Assembly (NCBI GenBank): GCA_030426685.1
Contig: JAUHYC010000002.1
Coordinates: 144,656-208,655, forward strand
DNA: 64,000 bases
Direction: 5' to 3'
DNA from: Alphaproteobacteria bacterium
GTDB lineage: Bacteria; Pseudomonadota; Alphaproteobacteria; Rhodobacterales; Rhodobacteraceae
The translations under genes and the position numbers were made by a program. The notes beneath the pieces are model-generated. The model did no database searches, was not told where the DNA came from, and worked only from the letters and a program-made list of their open reading frames with translations. This document shows positions 62,693 to 64,000 of the stretch, piece by piece (position 1 is the stretch's first letter; the number at the start of each line of letters is the position of its first letter).

Positions 62693-63182
62693 AGCATTCG
62701 AAACCCGGTTTGACCGGCTGATCCTGTTGGTTGGCCGGCTGAACTATATGTGGACGAATACTGAAAGCTTGCTGATCCACCTGATCGCCGGGCTGACCGG
62801 GGCGAACAAGGACGTGGCGGTCATCATCTTCCTGACGCTGAACACGACGCGGGCTCGTATCGATCTGGTCGAACGGTTGGCGAAAATGGAGGGCCGTCCC
62901 GCTGAAATTCGCGACCCGATTCTGGAACATACGCAACGCCTGTCGCGCCTGTCGACAGTTCGAAACAAGTATAATCACTGTATCTATTCATTCGATATGG
63001 AAAGCGGGAATCCCAAGACCATCCTGATGCGCATAGCCGACCGGAAAACCGATATCAAACTCGGTCGCGAAGATACGGTGGACGAGAAGGCAATGAAAGA
63101 GATCGAGAACGTTGTTGCTCAGCTTTCCACCGCGAACAGAGATATCTGGAACCTGATCAAGCAACTCGGGTTCCCGGTCTAA
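62685..63182 (+). CDS. Small helical protein with an R-x4-H (HEPN-like) motif
   Basis: About 165 residues if translation starts at TTG 62685, overlapping the regulator stop by eight bases; an ATG at 62595 would give 195 residues but overlap far more. It is nearly all helical. Residues 93-98 read R-N-K-Y-N-H, which fits the R-x4-6-H motif with a polar residue after Arg seen in HEPN ribonucleases. The helix before it (D-P-I-L-E-H-T-Q-R-L-S-R-L-S) and the first helices (L-V-G-R-L-N-Y-M-W-T-N-T-E-S-L-L) fit that fold. No antitoxin-like partner is adjacent. A terminator follows. Confidence 0.62.
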   Translation: MDEAFETRFDRLILLVGRLNYMWTNTESLLIHLIAGLTGANKDVAVIIFLTLNTTRARIDLVERLAKMEGRPAEIRDPILEHTQRLSRLSTVRNKYNHCIYSFDMESGNPKTILMRIADRKTDIKLGREDTVDEKAMKEIENVVAQLSTANRDIWNLIKQLGFPV

Positions 63183-63953
63183 GCGCTTCTGGTCATTTGC
63201 GGTTCGACGTCACGCATTTCCGCTGTCCGGACCAAATCGGTGTTTGTTCATTTTGATCTTGAGAAAGAAAAGAGGGGCGCGCCGATTGTCAGCGCGCCCT
63301 TTAAAAAGGGAGGATTATGAAAAACACAGCGCCCGAAACAAAAGAGACGCTCACTCATTAACATCCCCAATATCCCGGATCCTGAAAACAACTTCAGTGA
63401 CGTTGTTCACACGAGTCCAAAAAAATATCTGGGCATCAGGCGTCCATCCAAACCTAACTGTATGTGCCCTGCCCGAGCATTGGCAGATTGGGATTGGGTT
63501 CTGGCCAAAACATTGATCTGAACTACGGGAAAGCCCCAATTTCGGAATTCGATCAACAAAGCTAATGTGGATTTAACGGACCGCTTTCATCGTTCCGCAC
63601 CCCCTCAAGAGCGAGGGGCTGGCCAAGACCCCCTCATCCAGCCCCTCACACCACCTTCACTCTCAATCATTTGTGAGACGGTGGCCTCTCCCCTTAGGGT
63701 GCCCGCATAGGGCAGAATTTCATTATACCACAAAACGACCTTCGAATCTTCCCGCTATATTTGGGGGGGATGGTGGCGTTCGTTCCCCCAGTTGACCGGG
63801 CACATGCTTCAGCAATCCAAGATTTTGCAACGTGATAAACATTGGATGGAAGTTATCTGGATACGATCCGATCAATCGTTTCAAAAAATATGTGACTGTT
63901 CTGATTAAGCGTTAAGAAGAGGTATCACACCTTTTCCGTCAAAGGTGATTTAG
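63183..63953. other. 770-base region without a confident gene
   Basis: It contains the terminator at 63275, a small hairpin CCCCTC/GAGGGG at 63601-63618, and an imperfect hairpin at 63924-63949 (ATCAC/GTGAT and CCTTT/AAAGG) on the 3' side of the tRNA, which may end its transcript. Short frames on both strands (up to about 90 codons) lack ribosome sites or known motifs. Base use is less GC-rich than in the genes. Confidence 0.5.
63275..63303 (+). terminator. Intrinsic terminator behind the HEPN-like gene
   Basis: Stem GGGCGCGC/GCGCGCCC with a nine-base loop (CGATTGTCA), followed by TTTAAAAAG. It lies 93 bases after the stop. Confidence 0.72.
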
Positions 63954-64000
63954 TGGTGCCCCCACACGGACTCGAACCGCGGACCTACTGATTACAAATC
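63954..64000 (-). tRNA. tRNA-Thr (anticodon TGT), 3' part
   Basis: Read on the minus strand, the edge shows the anticodon arm with loop TTTGTAA (anticodon TGT, reads ACA), the T arm with GTTCGAGTC-type loop, the acceptor strand TGGGGGC, discriminator A and an encoded CCA. The 5' half lies beyond the window. The acceptor predicts a GCCCCCA start. Confidence 0.85.

Noticed and set aside
63317..63361. A 14-codon frame with a good GGGAGG site (M-K-N-T-A-P-E-T-K-E)
   Set aside because: Too short to support as a gene without expression or conservation data; it might be a leader peptide.
63244..63539. Frames of 62 to 90 codons on both strands in the right-hand gap
   Set aside because: No ribosome sites or motifs, and they cross the terminator region.

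Overview
The window reads as chromosomal DNA of a marine alphaproteobacterium of the Rhodobacterales (Roseobacter group). This is inferred from GC-rich coding sequence, dense operons with ATGA stop/start overlaps, a fused MrpA-MrpB antiporter subunit, a Hint_2-type protein, a SelD fused to an NADH-dehydrogenase-like domain, TTTGCAAA sites next to a propionyl-CoA synthetase, and several small families I associate with this order. I see no insertion sequence, prophage, CRISPR array or rRNA. The only RNA gene is a partial tRNA-Thr at the right edge.

Left part (1-17.3 kb). After the 3' end of a family III CoA-transferase comes a plus-strand run of a TPR protein and opgC-opgG-opgH, which make and succinylate osmoregulated periplasmic glucans. 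Two convergent genes follow (a secreted esterase and a membrane-anchored rhodanese). Divergent from them is a full Mrp cation/proton antiporter operon (mrpAB-C-D-E-F-G) with selD directly behind it. mnmH, the tRNA 2-selenouridine synthase, faces selD, so selenium here serves at least tRNA modification.

Middle (17.4-33.3 kb). A TPR-sulfotransferase and a secreted 5'-nucleotidase face each other across a strong terminator. Then come a DUF952-DUF1330-pyrD-arsC operon, a minus-strand thioesterase pair with a MATE exporter, and a fatty-acid/acyl-CoA block: two MerR regulators, acyl-CoA dehydrogenase, a small conserved protein, GST, thiolase, cupin and a fused enoyl-CoA hydratase/3-hydroxyacyl-CoA dehydrogenase.

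Middle to right (33.3-52.9 kb). This stretch holds a Hint-domain protein without its usual cysteine, an EamA transporter, a membrane protein that looks like a dead M48 peptidase, and the pyrimidine/purine nucleoside salvage operon cdd-deoA-deoB-add-upp. Then come a VOC-cupin-cupin protein with an overlapping membrane protein, maeB, prpE with a promoter full of TTTGCAAA boxes, an amidase, nadK, glyA, and small membrane and hydrolase genes.

Right end (53.1-63.2 kb). This is the most unusual part. A type I secretion system (ABC transporter with a disordered extension of about 200 residues, plus HlyD adaptor) lies behind two very large low-complexity proteins. One is an 813-residue Q/N- and glycine-rich protein. 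The other is a 646-residue acidic protein with about ten degenerate G-x(5-6)-N-x(3)-Q repeats that recall curlin. Divergent from them are a CsgD/LuxR-like regulator and a small protein with an R-x4-H (HEPN-like) motif. I propose this as a self-contained surface or biofilm-matrix secretion locus.
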